DNA of 64,000 nt. It comes from an uncultured Verrucomicrobiales bacterium. Lineage in GTDB: Bacteria > Verrucomicrobiota > Verrucomicrobiia > Verrucomicrobiales > Akkermansiaceae. The stretch covers positions 62,001 to 126,000 of the forward strand of contig CALFVF010000002.1 of assembly GCA_937928735.1 (NCBI GenBank), given 5' to 3'. The notes beneath the pieces are model-generated. The model did no database searches and had not been told where the DNA came from. It worked only from the letters and a program-made list of their open reading frames with translations. The translations under genes were made by a program, and so were the position numbers. This document shows positions 25,508 through 35,276 of the stretch, one piece after another (position 1 is the first letter of the stretch; each line of letters opens with the position of its first letter).

Positions 25508-26677
25508 GTGATAGAGCAGAGCGCGAGTAAAGTCATGGGAACCCGCAATGCGGTGATGGTCTGTGTGGCTGTCGCGGCCTTAGTGGTACTTGGACTCGTG
25601 ATGTTAGCGAGTACCAGTCCATGGATCGAGGATGTGGATCACCAGTATCGGCACCTCACTAGACAGTCCATCATGACTATAGTGGGAGCGCTTAGCGCTG
25701 TGGTCTTGGCATTTAGTGATTACCGCCTATTGCGTAAGTATTCGACGTGGATTTTTGCTGCTGCTTGTTTTTTACTCCTACTTTGTTATGTGCCAGGAAT
25801 TGCCGTGGAGCAGTATGGAGAGAGTCGCTGGATCAAGCTACCTGGTATTCGTACCTTTCAGCCTTCGGAAGCGGCGAAGATCGCGATGATGATTGGCCTC
25901 GCTAGCTGGTATGCTCGCTATCAGGCAGAAACTCGGACTTGTCTGCGTGGTTTTTGCGTACCTGGCGCGATCTTGGCGATACCTCTTGGTTTGATTTTCT
26001 TTGAAAAAGACATGGGAACAGCTGCGGGACTGGGTGCTGCGGGTTTCTCATTGATGTTTATCGCTGGCTCTCGACTTCTTTATCTCATTCCCTCCGCAAC
26101 CGTGGCGATCACAGGACTGTATTTCGCCGTGAAGCATAACCCTGAGCGCTGGGATCGTCTGATGGGCTTTCTGGATCTAGAGGCGAATAAACTAGGCTCT
26201 GGTCACCAGCAGTGGAGAGGGCTCCTTGCACTTGGTAATGGAGGTATCGATGGTGTGGGGCTAGGCAATGGTGCTGAGAAACACGGCTACTTACCCTTTG
26301 CTCATACAGACTTTATTTTCCCTATTATTGGAGAAGAACTCGGTCTCTGGTTTACGCTAGGCACGGTCTTTGCCTTTGTGATGATCGCTGTTTATGGTAT
26401 CGCGATCGCTGTGCACGCCTCAGATCTTTTTGGGCGTCTATTGGCTGTGGGGCTGACTTGCGCGATTGTCTTTCCAGCAATTATGAACATGGCGGTGACA
26501 ACTGGCTCGATCCCGAATACAGGTTTGCCGCTGCCCTTTGTGAGCTATGGAGGGACAAATTTAGTCTTCACACTAGCGGCCATAGGCATACTCATGAGCA
26601 TCCACCGACAGACAAATTTTATGCGTAAGCAGCAAGACCCCTATATGACACAAAGCAGGGGCGATATTCGCTTATAG
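25508..26677 (+). CDS. ftsW: Lipid II polymerase FtsW (SEDS family)
   Basis: A polytopic glycosyltransferase that polymerises septal peptidoglycan with FtsI. Nine to ten membrane helices. SEDS hallmarks are visible: SRWIKLPGIRTFQPSE, the EKDMGTAAGLGA segment with the essential Asp, FAHTDFIFPIIGEELG, and the final LPFVSYGGTNLVFTLAAIGIL. The start is GTG 25508. Location in the dcw cluster with ftsI favours FtsW over RodA. The cluster ends here: no murG, murC, ddl, ftsQ, ftsA or ftsZ follows, and the next gene is pstS. Confidence 0.93.
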   Translation: MIEQSASKVMGTRNAVMVCVAVAALVVLGLVMLASTSPWIEDVDHQYRHLTRQSIMTIVGALSAVVLAFSDYRLLRKYSTWIFAAACFLLLLCYVPGIAVEQYGESRWIKLPGIRTFQPSEAAKIAMMIGLASWYARYQAETRTCLRGFCVPGAILAIPLGLIFFEKDMGTAAGLGAAGFSLMFIAGSRLLYLIPSATVAITGLYFAVKHNPERWDRLMGFLDLEANKLGSGHQQWRGLLALGNGGIDGVGLGNGAEKHGYLPFAHTDFIFPIIGEELGLWFTLGTVFAFVMIAVYGIAIAVHASDLFGRLLAVGLTCAIVFPAIMNMAVTTGSIPNTGLPLPFVSYGGTNLVFTLAAIGILMSIHRQTNFMRKQQDPYMTQSRGDIRL

Positions 26678-26740
26678 AGACAGAGATAGAGAGGTTTTGG
26701 CCAAATTGTTGAAATCTATAGAAGAGGTCTGGGAGGGATA

Positions 26741-26758
26741 GGTGACAAATCTGTGACC
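26741..26758 (-). promoter_or_regulatory. Pho-box-like PhoB site before pstS
   Basis: GGTGACA and TGTGACC are spaced at an 11-bp period (4-bp gap), the geometry of a PhoB half-site pair. Read on the minus strand the 18 bases match an E. coli-type Pho box at about 13 positions. It ends 9 bp before the -35 of the predicted pstS promoter. Orientation is reversed relative to most known boxes. Confidence 0.5.
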
Positions 26759-26767
26759 TTGGAGAGT

Positions 26768-26796
26768 TTGCTCATTATGGTATTCTTGCATAGAAC
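26768..26796 (+). promoter_or_regulatory. Predicted pstS promoter
   Basis: TTGCTC (26768-26773), 17 bases, TAGAAC (26791-26796), directly downstream of the Pho-box-like site and 55 bp upstream of the pstS ATG. The -35 is imperfect, as expected for a promoter that needs an activator. Confidence 0.45.
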
Positions 26797-26851
26797 ACTC
26801 ACGTTCCTCAGAAATTAGGAACCATTACGAAGCAAACGAAACATACATATT

Positions 26852-27667
26852 ATGAAATTCAAATTAGTCTCATCTGTTGCCGCTCTCAGTGCTGTTCTTC
26901 TCAGCTCAGCTGTAGCTCAAACAAAGCTAGTTGTTAAAGGTTCTGATACTCTCGGAGCAAAGATGGTGCCTCAGCTCGCTGAGGTCTACAAAGCGACTGG
27001 TAATAACGTGAATTTTGAAATTGCCGCAGAAGGTTCTTCCACTTGCTTTACCAACCTCCTTGCAGGTACTGCTGATTTCGGTATGTCCTCACGCGCTCAC
27101 AAAGACAGTGAGGCAGCAGACTTCACAGCAGCGGGTAAGCAGCTTGTTCAACATGTTGCTGGTGTGGACATGATTGCTGTGGTTGTGAATGAAGCCAATG
27201 GTGTGAAAGCTCTCACGAAGGATCAAGTTGCTGGTATTTTCACAGGTGAGATTTCTGATTGGTCAGAAGTCGGTGGTAATCCAGGAAAGATCGCTGTCTA
27301 CACACGCAATACCTCATCTGGTACATACAAGACCTTCCAGAAGCTCGCTATGGGTGGTAAGGACTACGGTTCTCAGTCACAGAAGATGGCTGGCAACGAG
27401 CAGATCGCACAAGGTGTCTCTGGAGACATTCGCGGTATCGGCTATGTTGGCTTAGCCTATGTTGGCAAGGCTGGTACAGCTGCTGTTTCTGTCGGCGGTG
27501 TTCTTCCTACTGCTGAGAATGCAAAAAGCTACCCACTTTCACGTAACCTCTACTACTACACAGATGGTCAGCCTACTGGTGAAGTGAAGAAGTTTATCGA
27601 ATGGTCAACAACAAGCCCTGTGGCAGCAAAGATCGTCACAAAAGTAGGCTTTATCCCAGCAAACTAA
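26852..27667 (+). CDS. pstS: Phosphate ABC transporter, substrate-binding protein
   Basis: The periplasmic phosphate-binding protein of the high-affinity Pst system. A signal peptide (residues ~1-22, cleavage after AVA-Q) is followed by KGSDTLGAK, AAEGSSTCFTNLLAG and ADFGMSS, which form the phosphate site, then VAGVDMIAVVVN and TRNTSSGTYKTF. At 271 residues it is of the short PstS type. It is separated from pstC by 236 bp containing a stem-loop terminator, consistent with more PstS being made than permease. A Pho-box-like site lies upstream. Confidence 0.95.
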   Translation: MKFKLVSSVAALSAVLLSSAVAQTKLVVKGSDTLGAKMVPQLAEVYKATGNNVNFEIAAEGSSTCFTNLLAGTADFGMSSRAHKDSEAADFTAAGKQLVQHVAGVDMIAVVVNEANGVKALTKDQVAGIFTGEISDWSEVGGNPGKIAVYTRNTSSGTYKTFQKLAMGGKDYGSQSQKMAGNEQIAQGVSGDIRGIGYVGLAYVGKAGTAAVSVGGVLPTAENAKSYPLSRNLYYYTDGQPTGEVKKFIEWSTTSPVAAKIVTKVGFIPAN

Positions 27668-27785
27668 AGGGCGCCTCTCAAGCACTCAAATGCTTTCAAA
27701 TGCTATTGCGCTGCCTCAGAATGTCTTATGCCTCAGTAGCTTAAGGTCTCTTCGATGTAGCGAGAATAAATTATAATCGACTAGT

Positions 27786-27821
27786 CACCGCTCAGGGTAT
27801 ACTTGGGCGGTGGCAGTTTTT
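27786..27821 (+). terminator. Attenuator-like terminator between pstS and pstC
   Basis: CACCGCTCA (27786-27794) pairs with TGGGCGGTG (27804-27812), eight Watson-Crick pairs and one G-U, with a 9-base loop, followed four bases later by TTTTT. It would end part of the pstS transcripts and lower pstCAB expression. Farther on, an 11-base direct repeat (ATGTTCGAGGA at 27830 and 27881) precedes pstC. Confidence 0.7.
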
Positions 27822-27903
27822 AGAGGATAATGTTCGAGGAGAATCGTCTTCAAAGACTTCCATTCTGCCCTATAAGCCCGATGTTCGAGGATCAGCCACG
27901 AGG

Positions 27904-29862
27904 ATGAGTGAAAAAACTATGAAGGAGAATCCGATGCGCCGCAAGAAGTCTAGATTCTTCGGCCTCAACAAGCAGGATATCATCAAATATTACTTTGGGG
28001 GTAATGCTGCTGCAGCGATTATTGCACTTGTCTTGATCTGCTGGTTTTTGCTCTCGCAGGCTTTTTTCTTTTTCCCCAATTATAGAAACTCTCTGCAACT
28101 TTACCGCGAATCTGGTCAGGAGTATGTCGACTTCTCTGACGATCGGCTGCAGGCACAGGTAAAGATATCCTCTCTCATGAGCCAAGTGAGTGGCTATGAG
28201 CTCAGAGAGCGTATCGGAGTGGACGCTGATTCGTATGCGATTTATGTGAACTTTCGTGGGCTACTCGCCAAGAAGGTGAAGTTTGAGCTCAAGGATTACG
28301 CCCGCGCGAGAGAGAAGGAAGGTATCATGGAGTTCCTCGGTGAAGAGGAACAAAATCAGATCCGCCAAAGTATAGAAGCGGCGAAACAGAGCTTAGAAAA
28401 CGCAGCGAAAACAGCAGCTGCGGCGATAGAGTTTTCCGATATTGAGGATAAAAGCCTGCAGTACGCTCCAGAGAAGCTCGAATTTTTCCGCCAAGCTGCT
28501 GTCGAGGGCGTGATTCTTGGTGAGACACCAGAGTCCGTCAAAGCCATTCAAGCAGCAGTGGACACGAAGAAGCAGAAGCTTCTTGGAGAACTCCCTGTGT
28601 TTGTTAAACTCGCAGAAGCTCAAGATGTGATTCAAGCACCACAAGCTGCTTTTCGTGACTTTATCACACAGCAGCGTAAGTATGCCCTAGAAACGAAAGC
28701 CAGAGGAGTGGCCTTTAAAAGCGCGGCAGAAGAAAAAGCATCACTCGATGAGCGTGCGAAAAGTGCAACCTCAGAAGAAGAGAAGAAACGCCTAGCGATC
28801 AAGTCAGTACGCTATCTGACCCAGGAACCGGACTATGCGAAACTCAATGCACCTCTCTATGAGAGTAAGGCACAGCAAGCAGCACTAGCCGTGGATCTGC
28901 TCGTGGCGACAGAGAAGAGTGTTAGTATGCTGCCAGATCCATCTGAGCTGACATCAGTAGGTGCCAAGAAGCGCCTAGGTGATATCAAGAAAGGCTTTGA
29001 AGAAGTCGAAGAGATTTTTGCGGACAAGGGGAATGAGGCCTCTACTTGGGATCACACCAAACACTACTCCATGTCTGAGGCTGTTGTGGGCTTTTTCTTT
29101 GGCACGAAGTGGGTGACCAATAGTAGTTGGCAGGATTTCTACGGAGTGGTTCCTCTCTTTCTGGGGTCATTCGGAGCGGCTCTCGTTGCCGTTATCCTAG
29201 CCGTACCCTTTGCTGTGGGTGGTGCGATTTATGTGAATCGCCTGTCTTCTCCCATGGAGCAGCAAGTCATCAAGCCTGTGATCGAGTTTATTCAGGCGAT
29301 CCCTTCTGTGGTCTTAGCCTTCTTCGGGGTGATTGTACTAGGTTCCTTCTTGTTCAAGTACGGTCAGAATCCAGCTTTGGCTTGGATCCCAGGCTTTCCC
29401 ATTGAGGGGAAACTCACGATGCTTAATGCAGGAGTCTTGCTCGCACTGATGGCAGTTCCTACCATTTTCACATTAGCGGAAGACGCCCTCAATAATGTAC
29501 CGAAGTCCTACCAAGAAGCGTCTCTAGCCCTGGGAGCCACAAAGCTACAAACTGTGCTCAAGGTGATTTTACCGAGCTGTTTTTCAGGTGTGATTGCGGC
29601 CGTATTATTAGGTTTTGGCCGTATTGTGGGAGAGACCATGGTTGTGCTACTGGTCATGGGTGGGCGCATTGCCATTCCCACGTCATTCACAGACCCTGCA
29701 CACTCGATGACAGGGATTCTCGCTCAAGAAATTGGAGAAGTGGATAAAGGTTCCTTGCACTGGGGGGCACTTTTCATGGTGGGACTTGTGCTGTTCACGG
29801 TTTCATTGTCACTGAACTGGCTCGCTCAAACGATCTTGCGCCGCCTCGCAAAACATAAATAG
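27904..29862 (+). CDS. pstC: Phosphate ABC transporter permease PstC with large insert
   Basis: A membrane subunit of the phosphate importer. Residues ~34-57 are the first helix. A ~330-residue charged, helical insert then follows (residues ~60-390, rich in Glu, Lys and Ala), before the canonical permease domain (~395-648: FYGVVPLFLGSFGAALVAV, IEFIQAIPSVVLAFFG, and the EAA loop [17 protein letters not shown]). Total length is 652 versus ~320 for E. coli PstC. Long PstC forms are known in some Gram-negatives such as Pseudomonas. The insert should lie in the periplasm. The start at ATG 27904 is supported by the basic lead. Confidence 0.93.
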   Translation: MSEKTMKENPMRRKKSRFFGLNKQDIIKYYFGGNAAAAIIALVLICWFLLSQAFFFFPNYRNSLQLYRESGQEYVDFSDDRLQAQVKISSLMSQVSGYELRERIGVDADSYAIYVNFRGLLAKKVKFELKDYARAREKEGIMEFLGEEEQNQIRQSIEAAKQSLENAAKTAAAAIEFSDIEDKSLQYAPEKLEFFRQAAVEGVILGETPESVKAIQAAVDTKKQKLLGELPVFVKLAEAQDVIQAPQAAFRDFITQQRKYALETKARGVAFKSAAEEKASLDERAKSATSEEEKKRLAIKSVRYLTQEPDYAKLNAPLYESKAQQAALAVDLLVATEKSVSMLPDPSELTSVGAKKRLGDIKKGFEEVEEIFADKGNEASTWDHTKHYSMSEAVVGFFFGTKWVTNSSWQDFYGVVPLFLGSFGAALVAVILAVPFAVGGAIYVNRLSSPMEQQVIKPVIEFIQAIPSVVLAFFGVIVLGSFLFKYGQNPALAWIPGFPIEGKLTMLNAGVLLALMAVPTIFTLAEDALNNVPKSYQEASLALGATKLQTVLKVILPSCFSGVIAAVLLGFGRIVGETMVVLLVMGGRIAIPTSFTDPAHSMTGILAQEIGEVDKGSLHWGALFMVGLVLFTVSLSLNWLAQTILRRLAKHK

Positions 29863-29872
29863 AGACAATAGG

Positions 29873-32026
29873 ATGAGTTCACATAAGCAAGAATCAGAAT
29901 CGTTCTCACTAAAGGCTAAAAAAGGCTCTTTGTATAAGATGGAGCAGGCACAGAAAGGGCTCTTCATTCTCTGCACCTACACGATATTACTGTGTGCAGG
30001 TGTTGTCTTTGGCACGATTGTCAAAAAGGGAGCCCCCATACTGTGGGCGAAGGGCTGGGATTTCATCGTGAGTAAGCCCCAGTCTCTGAGTGTGATGGAA
30101 GTTTCAGCAGCCAAGGGTCTGGAACTGTCTCAGAAAGACTACGATCTCCTGCATTCTGAGAATGCCCACCGTGAAGATTATCTCTCCTTGCCCTTCGCCA
30201 ATGAAGAAAGATTTCAGAAAGAGTCGAGCTCGATGGAATTTGAGCTACAACCTGAGTCTGTTCTCAGTGAAGGTTATTTAGGTTTGTTAGAGGCGAGAAA
30301 TAAAGGTTTTCGCCCAGATTTCATCGCACGCGATGAAACAGCACTCGTTGGCTTCGAGCTGACTCAAGACAGCACGCTCCAGGTTAATACAGAAACTCTC
30401 GGTGCTCTTCGGCAGAGTGACTTGGGTGGTCAAGAACTCGATGTGGTGACACAGAGTAAAGAGGAAAAGAGCTTTGAGGTCGTATTTGCGCAAGGCCGCT
30501 ACAGCATTGACAAGAGAACCTACACGGCACTCGAACCCAGTGAATTGATATTTATCTTAGAAGGCCGCTTTGCGGATGATGATGTAGCAACGAAGCAAGT
30601 GGAGTGCTCTATACCACATGCGCAAACACTGATTCTTAGCCCTACTCAAGTAGCCGCTTCCGTGGATCGAGAAGGTGGTTTTGCTGTGTCTGAGAAAAAG
30701 GAACTGGTCAAAACTATGGAGACCCAAGCAGTGACGCTAAAGAAAGGTGTCTACGAGCTTCCATTTCATACCCTAAAAACACTTGTAGGAGCAAATCCCG
30801 CGGCAAGTTTTCTCCACCAGCATACTTTTGAAAAAGCGCCTGTTCGCTTGAACTTAAAGCAAGCAGTGAGTCTGACTCTTTCTCAGGCAGAGCTGGCGGA
30901 GCTAGAGCAGAATAACCCGGCGGTAAAGATCGGTGCTGTGAAGGAAACGAAGAGCTACACCCCGTATGTTCGATTTGATATTGAGCGTGATTGTGAACTC
31001 CTTGCCGCGAATCAGCAGCAAGTAGCGCTAAAAGACGACAATACGAAAAATGAGGCCTTCAAGATTTTCTCCGAATACACCCACTCGTATTCGGGAGGGG
31101 GTATTCTAGGCCCCATTGTCGGTACTGGTTTCCTAGTGATCATCTGCATGGTCGTGGCACTATCGATCGGTGTCGCAGCAGCTGTGTACTTGAATGAGTA
31201 CGCTCGGAAAGGCACTTACCTAAAGGTCGTGCGCCTCGCGATGATGAACCTAGCAGGTGTGCCCTCGATTGTGTTTGGTCTCTTTGGCCTCGGGTTGTTT
31301 GTCTTTGTGGCACCTAAGTTTACCTCAAAGCCTTCACTCGATGATAAGTTCCAGATCCCACTCTTACCGGTGGCAGGGGAGCCATCACTTAGAAAGCAAG
31401 AAAGCCACCTGATCTATATGGTGGGTGAGAGTGCAGATAAGACAGAGAGCCTCTCCATTGCCTCAAACACAGGGTTTAAGAGATACTACGATGGCTGGTA
31501 CTATCTGAGCTTTGAGGGCTGGGGTGCTTGTATGCTGGCGGGTGGATTCACCTTAGCTGTGATGGTGCTACCAGTGATTATCACCTCGTGTGAGGAGTCT
31601 CTTAGAGCGGTACCCATGGGTTTTCGAGAAGCCTCCTTGGCTCTGGGAGCCAGTAAGTGGCAGTCTGTGCGAACGGCAGTCTTACCCTATGCCTTGCCTG
31701 GAATTCTAACCGCCTCGGTACTTGGAATTACCAGAGTCGCCGGGGAAACCGCACCAATCATGTTTACCTCCGCTGTGGCTGAGCGCTCCTTACTTCCTTG
31801 GGAGGGGCTCGCCAATACAGGTTTTGAGGGCTTTATTGAATTCCTCAGCCAGTCCGTGCAGGCGCTGCCTTATCATATCTACACAGTCGCTGGTCGCATC
31901 CCACAGTCTGAGTACACCCAGCCTATGCAATATGGTTCGGTACTTGTCTTTCTGATTCTCGTGCTTTCTCTCGCCGCGCTCTCTGTTTACCTTCGCGTGA
32001 AAGTTCGCTCTAAGCTCAAGTGGTAA
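29873..32026 (+). CDS. pstA: Phosphate ABC transporter permease PstA with large insert
   Basis: Partner permease of PstC. One N-terminal helix (residues ~30-50), then a ~350-residue insert (to ~405) predicted periplasmic, then the permease core: [38 protein letters not shown] and the EAA loop [19 protein letters not shown]. It is 717 residues versus ~296 in E. coli. Another ~60-residue loop ([17 protein letters not shown] onward) interrupts the core. The insert is more beta-like than that of PstC. It is 10 bp after pstC. Confidence 0.93.
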   Translation: MSSHKQESESFSLKAKKGSLYKMEQAQKGLFILCTYTILLCAGVVFGTIVKKGAPILWAKGWDFIVSKPQSLSVMEVSAAKGLELSQKDYDLLHSENAHREDYLSLPFANEERFQKESSSMEFELQPESVLSEGYLGLLEARNKGFRPDFIARDETALVGFELTQDSTLQVNTETLGALRQSDLGGQELDVVTQSKEEKSFEVVFAQGRYSIDKRTYTALEPSELIFILEGRFADDDVATKQVECSIPHAQTLILSPTQVAASVDREGGFAVSEKKELVKTMETQAVTLKKGVYELPFHTLKTLVGANPAASFLHQHTFEKAPVRLNLKQAVSLTLSQAELAELEQNNPAVKIGAVKETKSYTPYVRFDIERDCELLAANQQQVALKDDNTKNEAFKIFSEYTHSYSGGGILGPIVGTGFLVIICMVVALSIGVAAAVYLNEYARKGTYLKVVRLAMMNLAGVPSIVFGLFGLGLFVFVAPKFTSKPSLDDKFQIPLLPVAGEPSLRKQESHLIYMVGESADKTESLSIASNTGFKRYYDGWYYLSFEGWGACMLAGGFTLAVMVLPVIITSCEESLRAVPMGFREASLALGASKWQSVRTAVLPYALPGILTASVLGITRVAGETAPIMFTSAVAERSLLPWEGLANTGFEGFIEFLSQSVQALPYHIYTVAGRIPQSEYTQPMQYGSVLVFLILVLSLAALSVYLRVKVRSKLKW

Positions 32027-32063
32027 TCGATCCCGACCATTTTCTTATCCAAATTATAAATTC

Positions 32064-32861
32064 GTGAGTTCACAACCAGACACAACGACGACACAGGTCA
32101 CACCGATGATAGAAATCGATGATGTTTCTTTCTCCTATGACCGTGGAAAGACAAACACCTTAAAAAACATCTCCCTCGATATTCTTGAGAAGCAGGTGAC
32201 CTCTTTTATTGGGCCATCAGGTTGTGGTAAATCCACCTTGTTGCGCTGCCTTAACCGCATGAATGATCTCGTAGATACATCCTGCATTACCAATGGGGAA
32301 ATACGCATCATGGGGCATGACATTCATGGCAAAGACGTTGATGCGATCGAACTACGTAAGCAAGTGGGTATGGTATTCCAGAAGTACAATCCATTCCCTA
32401 AGAGTATTTATGACAATGTCGCCTACGGGTTAAGAATCCAAGGGATTAAGAAAAAAGATCAGCTCGACCAAGCTGTCGAGAAGAGCTTGCGCGGTGCAGC
32501 GCTCTGGGATGAGGTGAAAGACCGCCTCAAAGATAGTGCCCTAGGTCTCTCTGGCGGTCAGCAGCAGCGCCTGTGTATCGCGAGAACCATTGCTGTGCAA
32601 CCCAGAGTCATTCTAATGGATGAGCCCTGCTCCGCACTAGATCCTATCGCCACGGCGAAGGTGGAAGAATTAATTACTGAGCTCCGCCAAGAGTTCACCA
32701 TAGTCATTGTCACGCACTCGATGCAGCAGGCCTCACGAGTGTCAGATCACACAGCATTCTTCTATCTAGGAGAGCTGATAGAGTACGGCCCGACAGATCG
32801 TGTGTTCCAGAATCCGGAGCAAAAGCGCACAGAAGATTACATTTCTGGTAGATTCGGCTAA
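32064..32861 (+). CDS. pstB: Phosphate ABC transporter ATP-binding protein
   Basis: The ATPase of the Pst importer. Walker A GPSGCGKS, the PstB-specific [13 protein letters not shown]-loop [19 protein letters not shown], signature LSGGQQQR, Walker B VILMDEP and switch [18 protein letters not shown] are all present. 265 residues is normal. Start GTG 32064; ATG 32106 would begin just before the first strand. It is followed by phoU after 27 bp. Confidence 0.96.
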   Translation: MSSQPDTTTTQVTPMIEIDDVSFSYDRGKTNTLKNISLDILEKQVTSFIGPSGCGKSTLLRCLNRMNDLVDTSCITNGEIRIMGHDIHGKDVDAIELRKQVGMVFQKYNPFPKSIYDNVAYGLRIQGIKKKDQLDQAVEKSLRGAALWDEVKDRLKDSALGLSGGQQQRLCIARTIAVQPRVILMDEPCSALDPIATAKVEELITELRQEFTIVIVTHSMQQASRVSDHTAFFYLGELIEYGPTDRVFQNPEQKRTEDYISGRFG

Positions 32862-32888
32862 GAGATAACTATAGAATAATACGAAATT

Positions 32889-33575
32889 ATGAGAACGGAA
32901 GGTCATATTTTTTCAGAATTTGATGATGCTCTAAATCAGCTGAAGCGAGATACATCACTCATTGCACAGCGCTCGATTGTGAATATTGAGAATGCGATGC
33001 GTGGACTCATTGAGCAGAATGTCGAATACTGCGATTTAGCGATTGATGGCGATGAGGCTGTGAATGCGCTAGAAATGGAAATTGATAGTCAGTGCGTTTC
33101 TATCATGTCAAAGCATCGCCCCTTTGCAGGTGATTTGCGCATGGTGATTGCCTCCATGAAGATCACCCACAATCTGGAGAGAATCTCAGATCATGCGGAG
33201 AATATCGCGAAGCGTGCCAAAAAGATTATCAAATGGGGTGGGAGTGATGAAATCCTTAGCCTAGAGCCACTGCAACACGCTGTGTTAGAAATCTTGCGAG
33301 ATGCACACATGGCCTATGTGGATGGAAACCTAGATCTAGCACGCTCTGTAATCTCTCGAGGAGAAGTGTTTAGAAAGCTCCAGAAATCACTAACTAAGAG
33401 CTTCATTGTGAAGATCGATACAGATGTCGAAAATTATAAAACATATCTGAATCTCATCTTTGTGGATCGCTGGCTAGAGCGAGTGGGCGACCACGCACTC
33501 AATATCGCAGAAGATGTCATCTTCATGGAATCCTCTCAGGACATCCGCCATGGAGGTGAATTTCAGGAAGACTGA
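32889..33575 (+). CDS. phoU: Phosphate signalling protein PhoU
   Basis: A cytoplasmic negative regulator that couples the Pst transporter to PhoR and limits phosphate uptake. Two three-helix PhoU repeats are visible, each with the metal-binding ExxxD-like pattern: the first around ALEMEIDSQCVSIMSKHRPFAGDLR and LERISDHAENIAKRA, the second around LIFVDRWLERVGDHALNIAED. 228 residues is normal. Last gene of the pst operon; the PhoR/PhoB pair it would talk to is not in the window. Confidence 0.95.
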   Translation: MRTEGHIFSEFDDALNQLKRDTSLIAQRSIVNIENAMRGLIEQNVEYCDLAIDGDEAVNALEMEIDSQCVSIMSKHRPFAGDLRMVIASMKITHNLERISDHAENIAKRAKKIIKWGGSDEILSLEPLQHAVLEILRDAHMAYVDGNLDLARSVISRGEVFRKLQKSLTKSFIVKIDTDVENYKTYLNLIFVDRWLERVGDHALNIAEDVIFMESSQDIRHGGEFQED

Positions 33576-33614
33576 GGAAGATTTAGGGAGTGAATGGGAA
33601 GTTGTGGTTAATCT

Positions 33615-34391
33615 ATGTTTCAGTTAAAAATTATGAGAATGCTATTTGTTAGTGCAGTTTTTTTAATTGCTCAAATTACAGGGCTTCATGCAGACAAGAA
33701 TCCGTATACGACCGGAGGTGTTCCTGCAGTTGATAAGAAGTGGAGGGGGAAGGAGTATGCAACGGCATTCCAAGTGATTAACACGGGGAAAGTACAGCTG
33801 CCAACGTTGCGAGATGAAATGGGGAAACAAGTTATTGAGCGTATGACAAATACAGGAAACTTTGTATATTACACAAATAAGGCTGTGCCTGTTAGTGAAC
33901 GCTTCAATGATTATATGCAGTTACAGAATAGCGTGAACTCTATTTTGAAGGTTTATGTGGCTCGAGGTGCAGAGGGTGAAATGTTGCATGAAGAAACAAT
34001 AAAAATTTTGGCCTTTAGTTTACGTGTTTCTGCAGTAGGGATAAACTTAGTAGAAGAGTATCTCCCACTTATTCCGAAAGATGAAAGATATAAAAGAAGA
34101 ATAAAGGGATACAAGCTCATGAAGGATGGATCAACCAGGTCTTTTGTGGAGTTGAGTACATCACTAGATGAAAAAGAGTTTTACGCAGATCATGATTCCG
34201 CTAAATTAGTATTAACTGCTATGCAAGATACACTGCCAACCTTCAGTAAATGGTTTACTAAGAAATCAAAAAGTAAATTGCTTTCCAGATTATCTAGCAG
34301 CGAAGGGGACTTTGACGAAATGAATGCGAGACTTATCAAGAATATGATAATAATGCTGCAAGCAGAACAAGGTGCTACACCCAGTCCATGA
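33615..34391 (+). CDS. Secreted protein of unknown function
   Basis: 258 residues with a signal peptide (MRMLFVSAVFLIAQITG, ending near LHA; internal ATGs 33633 and 33639 are possible starts). The mature part is helical with no cysteines and few recognisable landmarks; it begins KNPYTTGGVPAVDKKW and ends Ser/Pro rich. Codon choice is more AT-rich by eye than the pst genes. It follows phoU by 39 bp and could be transcribed with it, but nothing links it to phosphate. Family not recognised. Confidence 0.65.
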   Translation: MFQLKIMRMLFVSAVFLIAQITGLHADKNPYTTGGVPAVDKKWRGKEYATAFQVINTGKVQLPTLRDEMGKQVIERMTNTGNFVYYTNKAVPVSERFNDYMQLQNSVNSILKVYVARGAEGEMLHEETIKILAFSLRVSAVGINLVEEYLPLIPKDERYKRRIKGYKLMKDGSTRSFVELSTSLDEKEFYADHDSAKLVLTAMQDTLPTFSKWFTKKSKSKLLSRLSSSEGDFDEMNARLIKNMIIMLQAEQGATPSP

Positions 34392-34397
34392 CCTTTT

Positions 34398-34510
34398 CCG
34401 AGTTGTCCTCGGCTTGGTGTTTTGGTTGGGGTTTAGTGTAGTCACGCTCGTACGTGACTCGGACTCTATCCGAAGAATTGGTGAAAACTCGCTACTAAGA
34501 GGCGGAGTTT
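34398..34510 (+). other. Run of four stem-loops in an intergenic region
   Basis: Four hairpins occur in succession: CCGAG/CTCGG (34398-34412), AGTCACG/CGTGACT (34440-34459), TCGGA/TCCGA (34459-34473) and AAACTCGC/GCGGAGTTT (34485-34510, one bulge). The first two cannot both be strong terminators, as neither has a T-tract. This may be a structured RNA, a processed leader of the lipase gene, or chance. Confidence 0.35.
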
Positions 34511-34547
34511 GATTGCTCCTTGGTATCAGTTTATCTAGAGTTGCTGT

Positions 34548-35276
34548 ATGAAATCACGCCGTTTCATGCGACTCCAGAGTCTTCATCCACCAGTGCCTTG
34601 GCACCGCTCTAGTCATCGGGTAGGTGATGGTGACCTTGTGATCCTACTTCACGGGTTGTGGCGTAGTTATCTGTCGATGGAGAAACTCGCAGTGCATCTG
34701 AACGAAGAAGGTTTTGAGGTTCTCAATATCCCTTATCCATCGTTTCGCCTCTCTATTGGGGAGATTGTGACAAGGATTCATGAGGAGTTAGAGTGTGTGG
34801 ATACGGGGAAGACTCTGCATTTTGTGACGCATTCTCTGGGAGGTGTCTTGGTAAGGTACTTTGTTGATCGTTATCCACAGTACGCCTACGGGCGGGCTGT
34901 GATGCTCGCTCCTCCGCATCAGGGGAGTCAGGTAGTGGATTGGTTAGAGGGGTCAGTTTTGTTGGGTTTGTTGGGCCCTGCTGGGGCGAGTCTATCCAGT
35001 GAGAGTATGCAGAGCCAAAAAGGGAAAGACGCGGCAGTACTAGATGTGTTAGTCTTTATGGGGACTAAACGAAGAATCCCGTGGCTGCATCACCTTTTGG
35101 ATGATCAGAATGATGGTATTGTCTCTGTCTCAAGTTGTATTCTGCGGGATGATTGGATCTACCGCACTATTGATGGGGATCACACTTTGATTATGCAGGA
35201 GGACGAGGTGATTGAGCAGGCTAGCCAGTTTCTTAAGCAGGGTGGTGGCGGCAGGAGGACAGAGACTACTGAGTGA
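34548..35276 (+). CDS. Alpha/beta-hydrolase, lipase/esterase-like
   Basis: 242 residues. The oxyanion strand VILLHGLWRS (31-40) and the nucleophile elbow THSLGG (Ser96) identify an alpha/beta hydrolase; APPHQGS follows at the typical place for the PGAP1/EstA-type lipases, and the acid and base are probably in LLDDQNDG and GDHT. No signal peptide, so probably cytoplasmic. Its end overlaps the end of the convergent TPR gene by 11 bp. Substrate unknown. Confidence 0.85.
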   Translation: MKSRRFMRLQSLHPPVPWHRSSHRVGDGDLVILLHGLWRSYLSMEKLAVHLNEEGFEVLNIPYPSFRLSIGEIVTRIHEELECVDTGKTLHFVTHSLGGVLVRYFVDRYPQYAYGRAVMLAPPHQGSQVVDWLEGSVLLGLLGPAGASLSSESMQSQKGKDAAVLDVLVFMGTKRRIPWLHHLLDDQNDGIVSVSSCILRDDWIYRTIDGDHTLIMQEDEVIEQASQFLKQGGGGRRTETTE

